Shown piece by piece: positions 47,910-57,107 of a DNA stretch of 64,000 bases; within the stretch, counting starts at the first letter, position 1, and each line of letters begins with the position of its first letter. Location: the NCBI RefSeq assembly GCF_013283795.1, contig NZ_JABSOD010000001.1, positions 66,009 to 130,008 on the forward strand, in the 5' to 3' direction. The position numbers were made by a program, and so were the translations under genes. The DNA comes from Rheinheimera lutimaris. GTDB taxonomy: Bacteria; Pseudomonadota; Gammaproteobacteria; Enterobacterales; Alteromonadaceae. The notes beneath the pieces were generated by a model that was not told where the DNA came from, did not search any database, and saw only the letters and a program-made list of their open reading frames with translations.

Positions 47910-48805
47910 CCCGCAATAGCCCCGTTTTCATCGTCCGGGCTGTTTTGGTCCGGGTCATCACTGTCGGCTTTTTCAGTATCGGCCGCAATTTGCTGCAATA
48001 AGGCGGTAAGTTCGGCCCCCAGCAATACCACCAACCAGCACAAATACACCCAGACAAACATAATAGGTACCAGCGCCAGCGCACCGTAAATCGTATCGTA
48101 TGCCGGGAAATGCGTCACGTACGCTGCAAAACCACGTTTAGATAATTCAAATAATATCATCGCCAACAAGGCACCGAAAAACGCATGCCGGCTGCGGACT
48201 TTGATATTCGGTACCACCAGATAAAGCAGAAAAAATGCCAGTAAAGACATCAGATACGGCACGGTGCTGAGCAACAAGGTAGATAAGCCGGGCGTATAAT
48301 CTTCAGCAAAACGGCTTAATCTGATCAGATAAGATGTTACGGCAATCGACGAGCCAAACAAAATAGGTCCTAAAGTCAGAATCATCCAGTAAATAGAAAA
48401 TGAAATAACCGGTCTTGGCCTTTTGGTTACCCGCCAGATTTTATTCAGCGTTTTATCAATATTGTGGATCAGCAACAGTGCAACGCCGGCCAGTACCATA
48501 ATACCCACCGCCGTCATGCCGCCGGTATTGCCGATAAACTGATTGATATAGGTCTGAATTTCCTCGCCGCGCGATGGCACAACATTGGCAAACACAAAAG
48601 CTTCAATATTGCCGCGAAAATCAGCAAACATCGGAAAGGCCTGTAACATAGAAAACATTACCGTGATTAACGGCACCAGCGACAATAAAGAAATATACGC
48701 CAGGTAGCCGCCCACTACCGTGATCTGATCCTGCTGACAGCGCTGAGCATAAAGTTTAATAAAGCGCAGGCCGGTCTGAGCATAGCCCTGCCAGTCAATT
48801 TTCAT
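47906..48805 (-). CDS. yihY: YihY/BrkB-family inner membrane protein
   Basis: The 299-residue product has six hydrophobic segments and the YihY/BrkB (formerly RNase BN-annotated) pattern: [43 protein letters not shown] and [13 protein letters not shown]. The C-terminus is very acidic (residues about 275-295). Its function is unproven; the RNase BN label belongs to another protein. I chose the ATG at 48805 with GGAGG just upstream over one 90 bases earlier. Confidence 0.93.
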   Translation of the reverse strand: MKIDWQGYAQTGLRFIKLYAQRCQQDQITVVGGYLAYISLLSLVPLITVMFSMLQAFPMFADFRGNIEAFVFANVVPSRGEEIQTYINQFIGNTGGMTAVGIMVLAGVALLLIHNIDKTLNKIWRVTKRPRPVISFSIYWMILTLGPILFGSSIAVTSYLIRLSRFAEDYTPGLSTLLLSTVPYLMSLLAFFLLYLVVPNIKVRSRHAFFGALLAMILFELSKRGFAAYVTHFPAYDTIYGALALVPIMFVWVYLCWLVVLLGAELTALLQQIAADTEKADSDDPDQNSPDDENGAIAG

Positions 48806-48910
48806 ACCGCCTCCATTTATCCGGGTAACAGCCCGAGGATACAAGAAAAGCCAACGTTCAACCAGCATCACAGATAACTGTAAGTTGTTGATCACTAAAT
48901 ATCAGGCAAC

Positions 48911-48936
48911 AAAAAGCCGGCATTAACGCCGGCTTT
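48911..48936 (-). terminator. Terminator of typA
   Basis: AAAGCCGGC (48913-48921) and GCCGGCTTT (48928-48936) pair around ATTAAC. On the minus strand the stem runs into five T (A-run at 48911-48915). Confidence 0.8.
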
Positions 48937-48956
48937 GCTTAGCTCGCGAAGCGGAA

Positions 48957-50786
48957 TTAACCGCGGCTGGCGCGCTTACGATCGTTTTCTGTCAGGTGAC
49001 GCTTACGGATCCGGATAGACTTAGGTGTTACTTCTACCAATTCATCGTCATCAATAAATTCCAGTGCCTGTTCCAGCGTATAACGGATTGGCGGCACCAG
49101 GTTGATAGCCTCGTCAGTACCGGACGCACGAACGTTAGTTAACTGCTTACCTTTCAAACAGTTAACTGTTAAGTCGTTGCTGCGGCTATGAATACCGATA
49201 ACCTGGCCTTCGTACACTTCTTCGGCGTGGCTGATAAACATACGGCCACGTTCCTGTAAGGAGAAAATAGCATAGCCGGCAGCTTTACCCATGGCGTTAG
49301 AGATCATTACACCATTGGTGCGCTGACCGATAGTACCGCCTTTGTGCGCACCATAGTGATCAAAGCTGTGATACATCAAACCGGTACCTGAGGTAATAGT
49401 CATAAATTCGGTACGGAAACCAATTAAGCCGCGGCTTGGCATTAAGAAATCCATCCGGATCCGACCTTTACCATCCGGTTGCATATTGGTCATTTCAGCT
49501 TTACGCTCACCCATACGCTCCATAATAGAACCCTGGTTCTGCTCTTCACAGTCAATGGTGACGTTTTCCATTGGTTCCATCTTCGCGCCATCAACCACTT
49601 TCATGATTACTTCAGGGCGTGATACTGCTAATTCGAAACCTTCACGGCGCATATTTTCAATTAATACGCCCAGGTGCAATTCACCACGGCCGGATACTTT
49701 GAATTTATCACCGTCTTCGGTTTCTTCAACCCGCAGTGCTACGTTGTGCTTCAGCTCGTTAGTTAAACGCTCTAAGATCTGGCGTGAGGTAACAAACTTA
49801 CCTTCTTTACCGGCGAACGGTGAGGTGTTTACCTGGAACGTCATGGTAACAGTAGGTTCATCAACCTGCAGTGCCGGCAAGGCTTCTACCTTAGTAGTGG
49901 CACAGATAGTGTCAGATATTTTCAGTTCACCAAGACCGGTAAAGGCCACGATGTCACCGGCGTTAGCTTCCGGCGTTTCAACACGTTCTAAACCTAAGTA
50001 ACCAAATACCTGGCCAACTTTACCATTACGTTTGCTGCCGTCAGCACCGACAATCGTTACCTGCTGGTTCGATTTTAAGCTACCGCGTTTGATACGGCCG
50101 ATACCGATAATGCCAAGGTAGCTGGAGTAATCCAGTTGTGACACCTGCAGTTGTGTTTCACCGTCCAGCTCTACCGCCGGCGGTGCTACGTGCTTCACAA
50201 TGGCTTCGAACAAATCAGTGATATCTGTTTTTGGCTCGTTGTAATCTAATGTTGCCCAGCCGTTTAATGCTGAGGCATATACAATCGGGAAGTCCAATTG
50301 CTCGTCAGTGGCGCCTAAGTTGTCAAACAGGTCAAATACCTGGTCAATAACCCAATCCGGACGTGCGCCCGGGCGGTCAATTTTATTCACAACAACAATA
50401 GGCTTTAAACCGTGTGAGAAAGCTTTTTGCGTTACGAAGCGCGTTTGCGGCATTGGGCCGTCAACGGCATCAACCAACAACAGTACTGAGTCTGCCATTG
50501 ATAGTACGCGCTCTACTTCACCACCGAAGTCAGCGTGGCCCGGTGTATCAAGAATATTGATATGGTAACCATTCCAGCGCACTGAAGTGTTTTTCGCCAA
50601 AATAGTTATACCGCGCTCAGATTCCTGCGCATTCGAGTCCATAACGCGCTCCTGTAATTTGGCGCGGGCGTCGAAGGTGCCAGACTGCTGCAGCAGTTTG
50701 TCAACCAATGTGGTTTTACCATGGTCAACGTGCGCAATAATGGCAACATTGCGCAGCTTTTCTAAGTAGGTCGCGGTAACGCTCAT
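48957..50786 (-). CDS. typA: Translational GTPase TypA/BipA
   Basis: TypA is a ribosome-binding GTPase related to EF-G and LepA that helps 50S assembly and growth under stress and cold. The 609-residue product has G1 in [10 protein letters not shown]2 RGITI, G3 DTPGHADF, G4 NKID, domain II and the BipA-specific C-terminal region ([11 protein letters not shown] and [18 protein letters not shown]). It is divergent from glnA, as in E. coli. Confidence 0.98.
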   Translation of the reverse strand: MSVTATYLEKLRNVAIIAHVDHGKTTLVDKLLQQSGTFDARAKLQERVMDSNAQESERGITILAKNTSVRWNGYHINILDTPGHADFGGEVERVLSMADSVLLLVDAVDGPMPQTRFVTQKAFSHGLKPIVVVNKIDRPGARPDWVIDQVFDLFDNLGATDEQLDFPIVYASALNGWATLDYNEPKTDITDLFEAIVKHVAPPAVELDGETQLQVSQLDYSSYLGIIGIGRIKRGSLKSNQQVTIVGADGSKRNGKVGQVFGYLGLERVETPEANAGDIVAFTGLGELKISDTICATTKVEALPALQVDEPTVTMTFQVNTSPFAGKEGKFVTSRQILERLTNELKHNVALRVEETEDGDKFKVSGRGELHLGVLIENMRREGFELAVSRPEVIMKVVDGAKMEPMENVTIDCEEQNQGSIMERMGERKAEMTNMQPDGKGRIRMDFLMPSRGLIGFRTEFMTITSGTGLMYHSFDHYGAHKGGTIGQRTNGVMISNAMGKAAGYAIFSLQERGRMFISHAEEVYEGQVIGIHSRSNDLTVNCLKGKQLTNVRASGTDEAINLVPPIRYTLEQALEFIDDDELVEVTPKSIRIRKRHLTENDRKRASRG

Positions 50787-50984
50787 GTAAATATATCCTC
50801 TGTGGCACTAGATGACCGTAATGACCACCAGGCAAAACTAACTGAAACTAAAGGGCGCATATTCTACTCTGTTTTTACCAGGAAAGAAAAACAGCAACTG
50901 CGGTTTCGGCAATTTTTTTTATCAACAGGGCAATCCGCAGCTACACTTAGCCCTTGCACAAGCGCACCACAACAAAGCAACATG

Positions 50985-50999
50985 GCACCATATTGGTGC
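50985..50999. promoter_or_regulatory. NtrC binding site upstream of glnA
   Basis: GCACC-N5-GGTGC (spacer ATATT) fits the symmetric NtrC enhancer consensus. It lies about 100 bases upstream of the predicted glnA transcription start, the usual distance for NtrC activation of a sigma-54 promoter. Confidence 0.8.
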
Positions 51000-51062
51000 A
51001 TGGCGCCAATTGATAAGTGCGCATGCTAAAAAATACTCAAACAAATTCAAGGCGTTAAATGT

Positions 51063-51080
51063 TTGGCATATATCTGGCAT
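51063..51080 (+). promoter_or_regulatory. Sigma-54 promoter of glnA
   Basis: TTGGCATATATCTGGCAT places the -24 GG (51065-51066) and the -12 GC (51077-51078) exactly 10 bases apart, the required sigma-54 spacing. The glnA start codon lies 54 bases after this box. Confidence 0.8.
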
Positions 51081-51133
51081 TTAATGGAGCAACACCGCTA
51101 AATCAGTTCAAAACAGATTAATTGGAGGAATGC

Positions 51134-52543
51134 ATGTCTGCATCATCTGTACTGAGTTTAATTAGAGAAAATGAAGTGAAGTTTGTAGATTTACGTTTTA
51201 CTGACACCAAAGGTAAAGAGCAGCATGTGACTATTCCTGTTAACCAAATTACTGCAGATTTCTTTGAAGACGGTAAGATGTTTGACGGCTCTTCTATTAC
51301 CGGTTGGAAAGGTATTAACGACTCAGACATGATCCTGATGCCGGACGCTTCTACAGCGGTATTAGACCCGTTTTTTGAAGAAACCACGTTAAACATTACC
51401 TGTGACGTTATCGAACCCAGCACCATGCAGGGTTATGACCGTGACCCACGCTCTATCGCCAAGCGCGCTGAAGAGTACTTGAAGTCTACCGGTATTGCCG
51501 ACACTGTGCTGTTTGGCCCTGAGCCGGAATTCTTTATGTTCGACGACATCCGCTTTGAAACCACGATGTCAGGCTCCTTCTTCAAGATTAACTCTACTGA
51601 AGCCGCATGGAACTCAGGCACCAGTTATGAAGACGGCAACAAAGGCCACCGTCCTGGTGTGAAAGGCGGTTACTTCCCGTTACCACCGGTAGATTCGGGC
51701 CATGATATCCGTAGCGCCATGTGTATGGTACTGGAAGAAATGGGTCAAACCGTTGAAGCGCACCACCATGAAGTTGCCACAGCCGGCCAGAACGAAATTG
51801 CTACTAAGTTCAACAGCCTGACCAAAAAAGCTGATGAAGTGCAGCAACTTAAATACGTTATTCATAACGTAGCGCACCTGTATGGCAAAACTGTTACCTT
51901 TATGCCAAAACCATTAGTAGGCGATAACGGTTCAGGCATGCATTGTCACCAATCGCTGGCAAAAGACGGTGTAAACCTGTTTGCCGGTGATAAATATGCC
52001 GGCCTGTCTGAAACAGCGTTGTACTACATCGGCGGTATTATTAAACATGCTAAGGCCATCAACGCCTTTACCAACCCGTCGACTAACTCGTACAAGCGTT
52101 TAGTACCACACTTTGAAGCACCGGTAATGCTGGCTTATTCTGCCCGTAACCGTTCTGCCTCAATTCGTATTCCACTGGTACCCAGTGCTAAAGCACGCCG
52201 TATTGAGTGTCGCTTCCCGGATCCGGCAGCTAACCCGTACTTGGCTTTTGTTGCCCAACTGATGGCAGGCCTGGACGGTATCCAGAATAAGATCCACCCG
52301 GGCGATGCGATGGATAAAGACTTATACGACTTACCGGCAGAAGAAGCCGCCAATATTCCACAGGTTTCAACCTCACTGGAAGAAGCGCTGAACGAGCTGG
52401 ATAAGCACCGCGCAGTCTTTACCAAAGGCGGCGTAATGTCTGATGCGATGATCGATGCCTACATCGATATTAAACGCGCAGAAGCCCGTAAAGTAGCCGT
52501 TGCAGTTCACCCGTTGGAATTTGAACTGTACTACAGCGTTTAA
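51134..52543 (+). CDS. glnA: Glutamine synthetase type I
   Basis: GlnA joins ammonia to glutamate with ATP and is the main ammonia-assimilation enzyme. The 469-residue product has the same length as E. coli GlnA. It shows [18 protein letters not shown], the metal/glutamate segment [11 protein letters not shown], the ATP segment near [16 protein letters not shown], and the adenylylation site Tyr398 in [10 protein letters not shown], so GlnE control is expected. The ATG at 51134 has GGAGGAA upstream. A sigma-54 promoter and an NtrC site control it, and glnL and glnG follow downstream. Confidence 0.98.
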   Translation: MSASSVLSLIRENEVKFVDLRFTDTKGKEQHVTIPVNQITADFFEDGKMFDGSSITGWKGINDSDMILMPDASTAVLDPFFEETTLNITCDVIEPSTMQGYDRDPRSIAKRAEEYLKSTGIADTVLFGPEPEFFMFDDIRFETTMSGSFFKINSTEAAWNSGTSYEDGNKGHRPGVKGGYFPLPPVDSGHDIRSAMCMVLEEMGQTVEAHHHEVATAGQNEIATKFNSLTKKADEVQQLKYVIHNVAHLYGKTVTFMPKPLVGDNGSGMHCHQSLAKDGVNLFAGDKYAGLSETALYYIGGIIKHAKAINAFTNPSTNSYKRLVPHFEAPVMLAYSARNRSASIRIPLVPSAKARRIECRFPDPAANPYLAFVAQLMAGLDGIQNKIHPGDAMDKDLYDLPAEEAANIPQVSTSLEEALNELDKHRAVFTKGGVMSDAMIDAYIDIKRAEARKVAVAVHPLEFELYYSV

Positions 52544-52557
52544 AATCTCATATGATT

Positions 52558-52587
52558 AAAAAGCTCACTCCGGTGAGCTTTTTTTTT
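52558..52587 (+). terminator. Rho-independent terminator of glnA
   Basis: GCTCAC (52563-52568) and GTGAGC (52573-52578) pair around TCCG, extended by flanking A-T pairs, and nine T follow (52579-52587). It should separate glnA from the glnLG transcript. Confidence 0.88.
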
Positions 52588-52666
52588 GTAGAAAAATAGC
52601 ACAAAGCAAGCTAAAGTAGCGCAACGGAACAACAATAATAAAAATAAAATGGAACTTAGTAAATCA

Positions 52667-53185
52667 ATGAATAAAGTATTGTTTATTTTCATATTATTGT
52701 TTGCTGCAATGCCAATAACGGCGCAGGAAAGCAAAAAGGTCTTTGTTACCCGTGATGCCAACGGTGTATTGATATTCTCTGACAGCCCGCAACCCGGCGC
52801 TGAAGAACTGAATTTATCCACTCGTGCCAATATCATGGAGGCAACAGACCCTACCCTACCGGCGCGCAAAGCCCCGGCACCTGAGCCTTTTACGGTAGAG
52901 ATTGTACAGCCTGAGGATCAGGGTACAGTGCGCGACAATACCGGCTCAGTATATGTGTCCGGTAAGATCAGTCCGATGTTTCAGCGTGGCCTTCGCGTAC
53001 GCTTATTAATTGACGGCCAGGCTAAAGTAGAGCCGCAAAATAACGCCGTATTTATTCTGCGCGATGTAGAACGCGGCGAACATAAACTGCAGATGGAACT
53101 TTTTGATCAAAACGGCAAGCTTATTGCAACAAGTCCTGTAACGACCTTCTATTTACATAGAGCCTCGGTAATATCACCAAATTAG
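52667..53185 (+). CDS. DUF4124-domain secreted protein
   Basis: The 172-residue product begins with a signal peptide (MNKVLFIFILLFAAMPITAQ, cleavage likely after ITA). A DUF4124 domain follows (KKVFVTRDANGVLIFSDSPQPG, about residues 23-60), then a proline-rich linker and a beta-rich domain (about 75-170) like an Ig or Big fold. Its function is unknown. An ATG at 52649 would add MELSKS; I prefer 52667 because the signal peptide is then canonical. It lies between glnA and glnL, a position where related marine genera also carry a DUF4124 gene as I recall. Confidence 0.8.
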   Translation: MNKVLFIFILLFAAMPITAQESKKVFVTRDANGVLIFSDSPQPGAEELNLSTRANIMEATDPTLPARKAPAPEPFTVEIVQPEDQGTVRDNTGSVYVSGKISPMFQRGLRVRLLIDGQAKVEPQNNAVFILRDVERGEHKLQMELFDQNGKLIATSPVTTFYLHRASVISPN

Positions 53186-53235
53186 TGCGTATGCTATGCA
53201 ATTCAGCCTGAACTGAATTACACTGTCAACTCATC

Positions 53236-53250
53236 GCACCAATTTGGTGC
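53236..53250. promoter_or_regulatory. NtrC binding site before glnL
   Basis: GCACC-N5-GGTGC (spacer AATTT) again fits the NtrC consensus. It ends 13 bases before the glnL start codon, so bound NtrC should block the glnL promoter or ribosome access. This parallels the autorepressing NtrC site at the E. coli glnL promoter. Confidence 0.75.
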
Positions 53251-53263
53251 AAAGGGTGGAACA

Positions 53264-54340
53264 GTGACTGATATAACAATACCGACAGAGCAACTATACG
53301 CGCATATTACTGAGCAACTGACCACGGCCATTATGCTGTTGGATGCAGATTTAAACATTCGTTACTTTAATACCGCCTGCTGTGCTGTGTTGGGTTTAGG
53401 TGAAAAACGCCTGTCTGCCCAGTACTTTCCTGAATTGTTCCAACATATTGATATCAGCAGCCAGCATTTTTGCGGTGCACTAAGCTCGAAACAGGGCTTT
53501 GGCGTCAGCGATGTGCAAGCCGTACTGGCCGACGGCCGCCATTTGCTGCTGGATATCAGCGTTACCGTCAGTGAGAGCCCGCCGGATCATCTGTTACTGG
53601 AAATTCGTCATGTCGATCAACAGCGGAAAATCAGTCTAGAAAGCCTGCAACAACATCAGCACCTGGCCGCCCGCGAGCTGATCCGCGGCCTGGCACACGA
53701 GATAAAAAACCCGCTCGGCGGTTTACGTGGTGCAGCGCAATTGTTGGAAGAAACATTATCTGATGAGCTGAAAGAATATACGCAACTGATTATCGCCCAG
53801 GCCGACAGGTTACGGAACCTGGTCGATCGCTTGCTGGGCCCCTACCGCCCGGCGCAGCGGGTGCAAAGCAACTTGCATCAGATGATAGAGCAAGTGCGTC
53901 AGTTAGCGCTGATGGATAATCCCGGCCAGGTGAAGTTCAGCCGGGACTACGACCCCAGCATACCCGATTTCGCCTTTGACCCGGAACTGCTCGAGCAAGC
54001 GCTGTTGAATATAGTCCGCAACGCGCAGCAAGCACTGGAACATACCGCACAACCGGCGATTTGCTTACAAAGCCGCGTACTACACCAACATACCCTGCAT
54101 GGCAAACGCTACAAACTGGTGGCCTTAATCCGTGTAATCGACAATGGCCCCGGCATCCCGAACGACATTAAAGACACCCTGTTTTACCCGATGGTAAGTG
54201 GCAAAGCCGGCGGTACCGGACTGGGGTTATCAATCGGCCAAACGCTGATCCACCAACACGGCGGCTGGATTGATTGCGACAGCTGGCCGGGCCATACCGA
54301 ATTTACCCTATACCTGCCAATTGCAGACACTGAGGATTGA
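53264..54340 (+). CDS. glnL: Nitrogen regulation sensor kinase NtrB
   Basis: NtrB phosphorylates or dephosphorylates NtrC under PII control. The 358-residue cytosolic kinase has an N-terminal PAS domain (about residues 10-120), the phosphoacceptor His145 in LAHEIKNPLGGLRG, and the ATP-binding N, G1 and G2 boxes (NIVRNAQQAL, DNGPGIP, GTGLGLSI). The start is GTG at 53264. glnG follows after 4 bases, as in E. coli glnALG. Confidence 0.97.
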   Translation: MTDITIPTEQLYAHITEQLTTAIMLLDADLNIRYFNTACCAVLGLGEKRLSAQYFPELFQHIDISSQHFCGALSSKQGFGVSDVQAVLADGRHLLLDISVTVSESPPDHLLLEIRHVDQQRKISLESLQQHQHLAARELIRGLAHEIKNPLGGLRGAAQLLEETLSDELKEYTQLIIAQADRLRNLVDRLLGPYRPAQRVQSNLHQMIEQVRQLALMDNPGQVKFSRDYDPSIPDFAFDPELLEQALLNIVRNAQQALEHTAQPAICLQSRVLHQHTLHGKRYKLVALIRVIDNGPGIPNDIKDTLFYPMVSGKAGGTGLGLSIGQTLIHQHGGWIDCDSWPGHTEFTLYLPIADTED

Positions 54341-54344
54341 ACTA

Positions 54345-55754
54345 ATGAGTCATACTGTGTGGATTATCGATGACGACAATTCTATCCGCTGGGTTCTGGA
54401 AAAAGCCCTCGCCCGGGCGGATATTTTATGTGAAAGCTATGCCTCTGCCGATTTAATGTTGCAGCGGCTGGAGTATGACCAACCAGCAGTAGTCGTATCG
54501 GATATCCGTATGCCGGGTACCGACGGCATGGCGCTGTTAAGCCGCCTGCAAGAACTGGCACCGGAACTGCCGGTAATTATTATGACCGCGCATTCTGATT
54601 TAGACAGTGCCGTTAATGCCTTTAAACGCGGTGCTTTTGAATATTTACCTAAACCGTTCGATGTCAACGATGCAGTTGCCTTGATCAGCCGCGCGCTGGA
54701 GCACGCCAAAGCGCGTCAACCGAAACATAAAGCCGTGGCGCCAACCTTATCACCGGAGATTATCGGTGAAGCGCCGGCAATGCAGGAAGTATTCCGCGCC
54801 ATCGGCCGGCTGGCGCGCTCCAGCATCAGTGTATTAATTAATGGCCAATCCGGTACCGGTAAAGAGTTGGTTGCCCGTGCCTTACATAAGCACAGCCCGC
54901 GTGCAGAGCAGCCATTTATCGCGCTGAATATGGCCGCAATTCCGAAAGATCTGATTGAGTCTGAGCTGTTCGGCCATGAGAAAGGCGCCTTTACCGGTGC
55001 CAACAACCTGCGCAAAGGCCGCTTTGAACAAGCTGACGGTGGCACCCTATTTCTCGATGAAATAGGCGATATGCCGCTGGATGTGCAAACACGTTTGCTG
55101 CGCGTATTGGCCGACGGTCAGTTTTACCGTGTTGGCGGCCACCAGGCTATTGGTGTCGATGTGCGTATTATCGCAGCTACGCACCAGAATCTGGAGCAGC
55201 TGGTAACCGAAGGCAAGTTTCGTGAAGACTTATTTCACCGTCTGAATGTGATCCGCGTACATTTGCCGCAATTGCGCGAACGCAAACAGGATATTGCCAA
55301 ACTGGCGCAGCATTTTTTGTTGCAGGCGGCCAAAGAGTTAAATGTTGAAGCCAAAACGCTGACCAAAGAAGCAGAACAATTCTTAAGCCAGCTGGATTGG
55401 CCCGGCAACGTGCGCCAACTGGAAAATACCTGCCGCTGGCTTACTGTAATGGCCAGTGGCAAACATATCGTGGTCGCCGACTTGCCACCTGAACTCACCA
55501 CCCCAACCAGGGCTACAGTGACAACAGTTAACGGCAGCAGCGGCAGTTGGCAGGAATTACTGGCAGGCTGGATCAGCCATAAACTGAATGCCGGTGAAGA
55601 AAACATTTTGGCTGAAGCAGGGCCCGAGTTTGAACGCACCGTACTGCAACAAGCCTTGCAGTTTACCCATGGTCATAAGCAAGAAGCAGCCAAACGACTG
55701 GGCTGGGGCCGCAACACCCTGACGCGCAAACTAAAAGAACTGGATATAGAGTAG
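54345..55754 (+). CDS. glnG: Nitrogen regulation response regulator NtrC
   Basis: NtrC activates sigma-54 promoters under nitrogen limitation. The 469-residue product has a receiver domain with phosphorylatable Asp53 (SDIRMPG), an AAA+ domain with Walker A GQSGTGKE, the sigma-54 contact motif GAFTGA and Walker B TLFLDEIGD, and a C-terminal Fis-type helix-turn-helix (HKQEAAKRLGWGRNTLTRKLKEL). The ATG at 54345 gives exactly the E. coli length. Two NtrC sites in the window are its likely targets. Confidence 0.98.
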   Translation: MSHTVWIIDDDNSIRWVLEKALARADILCESYASADLMLQRLEYDQPAVVVSDIRMPGTDGMALLSRLQELAPELPVIIMTAHSDLDSAVNAFKRGAFEYLPKPFDVNDAVALISRALEHAKARQPKHKAVAPTLSPEIIGEAPAMQEVFRAIGRLARSSISVLINGQSGTGKELVARALHKHSPRAEQPFIALNMAAIPKDLIESELFGHEKGAFTGANNLRKGRFEQADGGTLFLDEIGDMPLDVQTRLLRVLADGQFYRVGGHQAIGVDVRIIAATHQNLEQLVTEGKFREDLFHRLNVIRVHLPQLRERKQDIAKLAQHFLLQAAKELNVEAKTLTKEAEQFLSQLDWPGNVRQLENTCRWLTVMASGKHIVVADLPPELTTPTRATVTTVNGSSGSWQELLAGWISHKLNAGEENILAEAGPEFERTVLQQALQFTHGHKQEAAKRLGWGRNTLTRKLKELDIE

Positions 55755-55774
55755 CGGGCATAGCCCGCCATTTT
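55754..55774 (+). terminator. Probable terminator of glnLG
   Basis: GCGGGC (55754-55759) and GCCCGC (55763-55768) form a perfect stem with an ATA loop, followed by CATTTT. The T-tract is short. Confidence 0.5.
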
Positions 55775-55818
55775 GCTGTCAACCAACAGTGTTGATTTTA
55801 TAGCCTAACCTCGCCGGT

Positions 55819-56274
55819 TCAGGAATTGTGGCGCAATTTCTTCTGTTGCCACTTTGCCCGTTTCTCACCCAGTTGTTGCCGCTGCTCTTCAGTCAGCAAC
55901 TGCAATATCTGATGTTGTAACTTTAATCCGGCCAGACGCTGAGTTAACACCTGCTGCTGTTGCTGCTCCAGCAGCAAGCGCGCGGCGGTTTCATCAAACT
56001 GCTCTGCCGCCAGCAATTCGCGCATTTGCCGGCGCGTTTCGCCTTTTTCGTCCGTTGCTCGGCGCACCTGGCGGTGCTGTTGCATCAGTTGCTTAATTTG
56101 CGCTTGTTGGCTGTCAGTCAACTCTAACCCTGCCAGCATGCGCTGCATCGGCATCTGCTGCATGTGCCGTTCTTCGTGCCGGCCATCTGCTTTATGTCCG
56201 TCAGCAATAGCCACTGTCGACAAACCGCTGGCGGTGATTACACCCAGGACAAAAATTAATTTTGATACTTTCAT
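55819..56274 (-). CDS. cpxP: CpxP/Spy-family periplasmic protein
   Basis: The 151-residue product has a signal peptide (residues 1-24) and two LTxxQ motifs (LTDSQQAQIKQL and LTEEQRQQL) in a long alpha-helical, Gln-rich body, the CpxP/Spy fold. CpxP inhibits CpxA and acts as a periplasmic chaperone. The ATG at 56274 has GGGAG upstream; a frame starting 60 bases earlier has no signal peptide at its start. It is divergent from cpxRA with a CpxR-box-like site between, exactly as in E. coli, which favours CpxP over Spy. Confidence 0.88.
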   Translation of the reverse strand: MKVSKLIFVLGVITASGLSTVAIADGHKADGRHEERHMQQMPMQRMLAGLELTDSQQAQIKQLMQQHRQVRRATDEKGETRRQMRELLAAEQFDETAARLLLEQQQQQVLTQRLAGLKLQHQILQLLTEEQRQQLGEKRAKWQQKKLRHNS

Positions 56275-56341
56275 TTGAGACACTCCCGTAATAAGACAGC
56301 TTAAGCATAAAGTGACGGATGCAAAGCAGCGCAAAGACCGG

Positions 56342-56357
56342 GTAAAGATTCTGTAAA
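56342..56357. promoter_or_regulatory. CpxR box between cpxP and cpxR
   Basis: GTAAA (56342-56346) and GTAAA (56353-56357) are tandem CpxR half-sites with a 6-base spacer, one base more than the usual five. They lie in the intergenic region of divergent cpxP and cpxRA. Confidence 0.6.
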
Positions 56358-56411
56358 GGTATATTGCAGCCCGCTGACATTGGGTAAACTCTACACAACC
56401 AAGGAGTAGTT

Positions 56412-57107
56412 ATGCCTGCAATTCTAATGATTGATGACGACACCGGCTTATGTGAGTTGGTTGCCGAATATCTGGCGCTGGACGGCTATCAGTTTAGTGC
56501 GGCACACGACGGTAACCGCGGGCTGGAATTGGCGCAAAGCGGAGATTATCAGCTGATCCTGCTGGATGTGATGTTGCCGGGTCTGGATGGTTTGTCGGTG
56601 TTAAAGGCGCTGCGCAGCGGACTATATTGCCCGGTGCTGATGCTGACAGCCCGCGGCGATGATGTCGACCGTATTGTCGGGCTGGAGCTGGGAGCGGACG
56701 ACTACCTGGCCAAACCCTTTAACCCACGTGAACTGGTCGCGCGTATTAAAGCCATTTTGCGCCGCGTAGAGCTGACGAAAACCCCACAGCCGGCACCCAA
56801 CGCCATATTGAATATTAATGGCCTGGAACTAAACCCGCACAATCGCCAACTCAGTTGTAATAACAATATGGTGAGTTTAACCGCTACCGAATTTCAGTTG
56901 CTGGAAGTATTAATGCGCCACGCCGGTGAAGTGGTCAGTAAAGATGAACTCAGCCGAGAAGTGCTGGGTAAACGCCTGCAAATGTACGACCGCAGCCTGG
57001 ATATGCATATCAGCAATATCCGTAAAAAAGTCGGCCAGTTCAGCACTGATGAGAAAATACAAACCCTGCGCGGCAGCGGCTATCTGTTTTTACAGGGGCA
57101 GGTATGA
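56412..57107 (+). CDS. cpxR: Envelope stress response regulator CpxR
   Basis: The 231-residue OmpR-family regulator has an acidic pocket Asp8-Asp10, the phosphorylatable Asp52 (LLDVMLPG), the conserved Lys in DYLAKPFNPREL, and a C-terminal winged helix (about residues 130-228) with the recognition segment YDRSLDMHISNIRKK. It controls envelope protein-folding stress genes. AAGGAG precedes the ATG. The stop overlaps cpxA by 4 bases. Confidence 0.94.
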   Translation: MPAILMIDDDTGLCELVAEYLALDGYQFSAAHDGNRGLELAQSGDYQLILLDVMLPGLDGLSVLKALRSGLYCPVLMLTARGDDVDRIVGLELGADDYLAKPFNPRELVARIKAILRRVELTKTPQPAPNAILNINGLELNPHNRQLSCNNNMVSLTATEFQLLEVLMRHAGEVVSKDELSREVLGKRLQMYDRSLDMHISNIRKKVGQFSTDEKIQTLRGSGYLFLQGQV

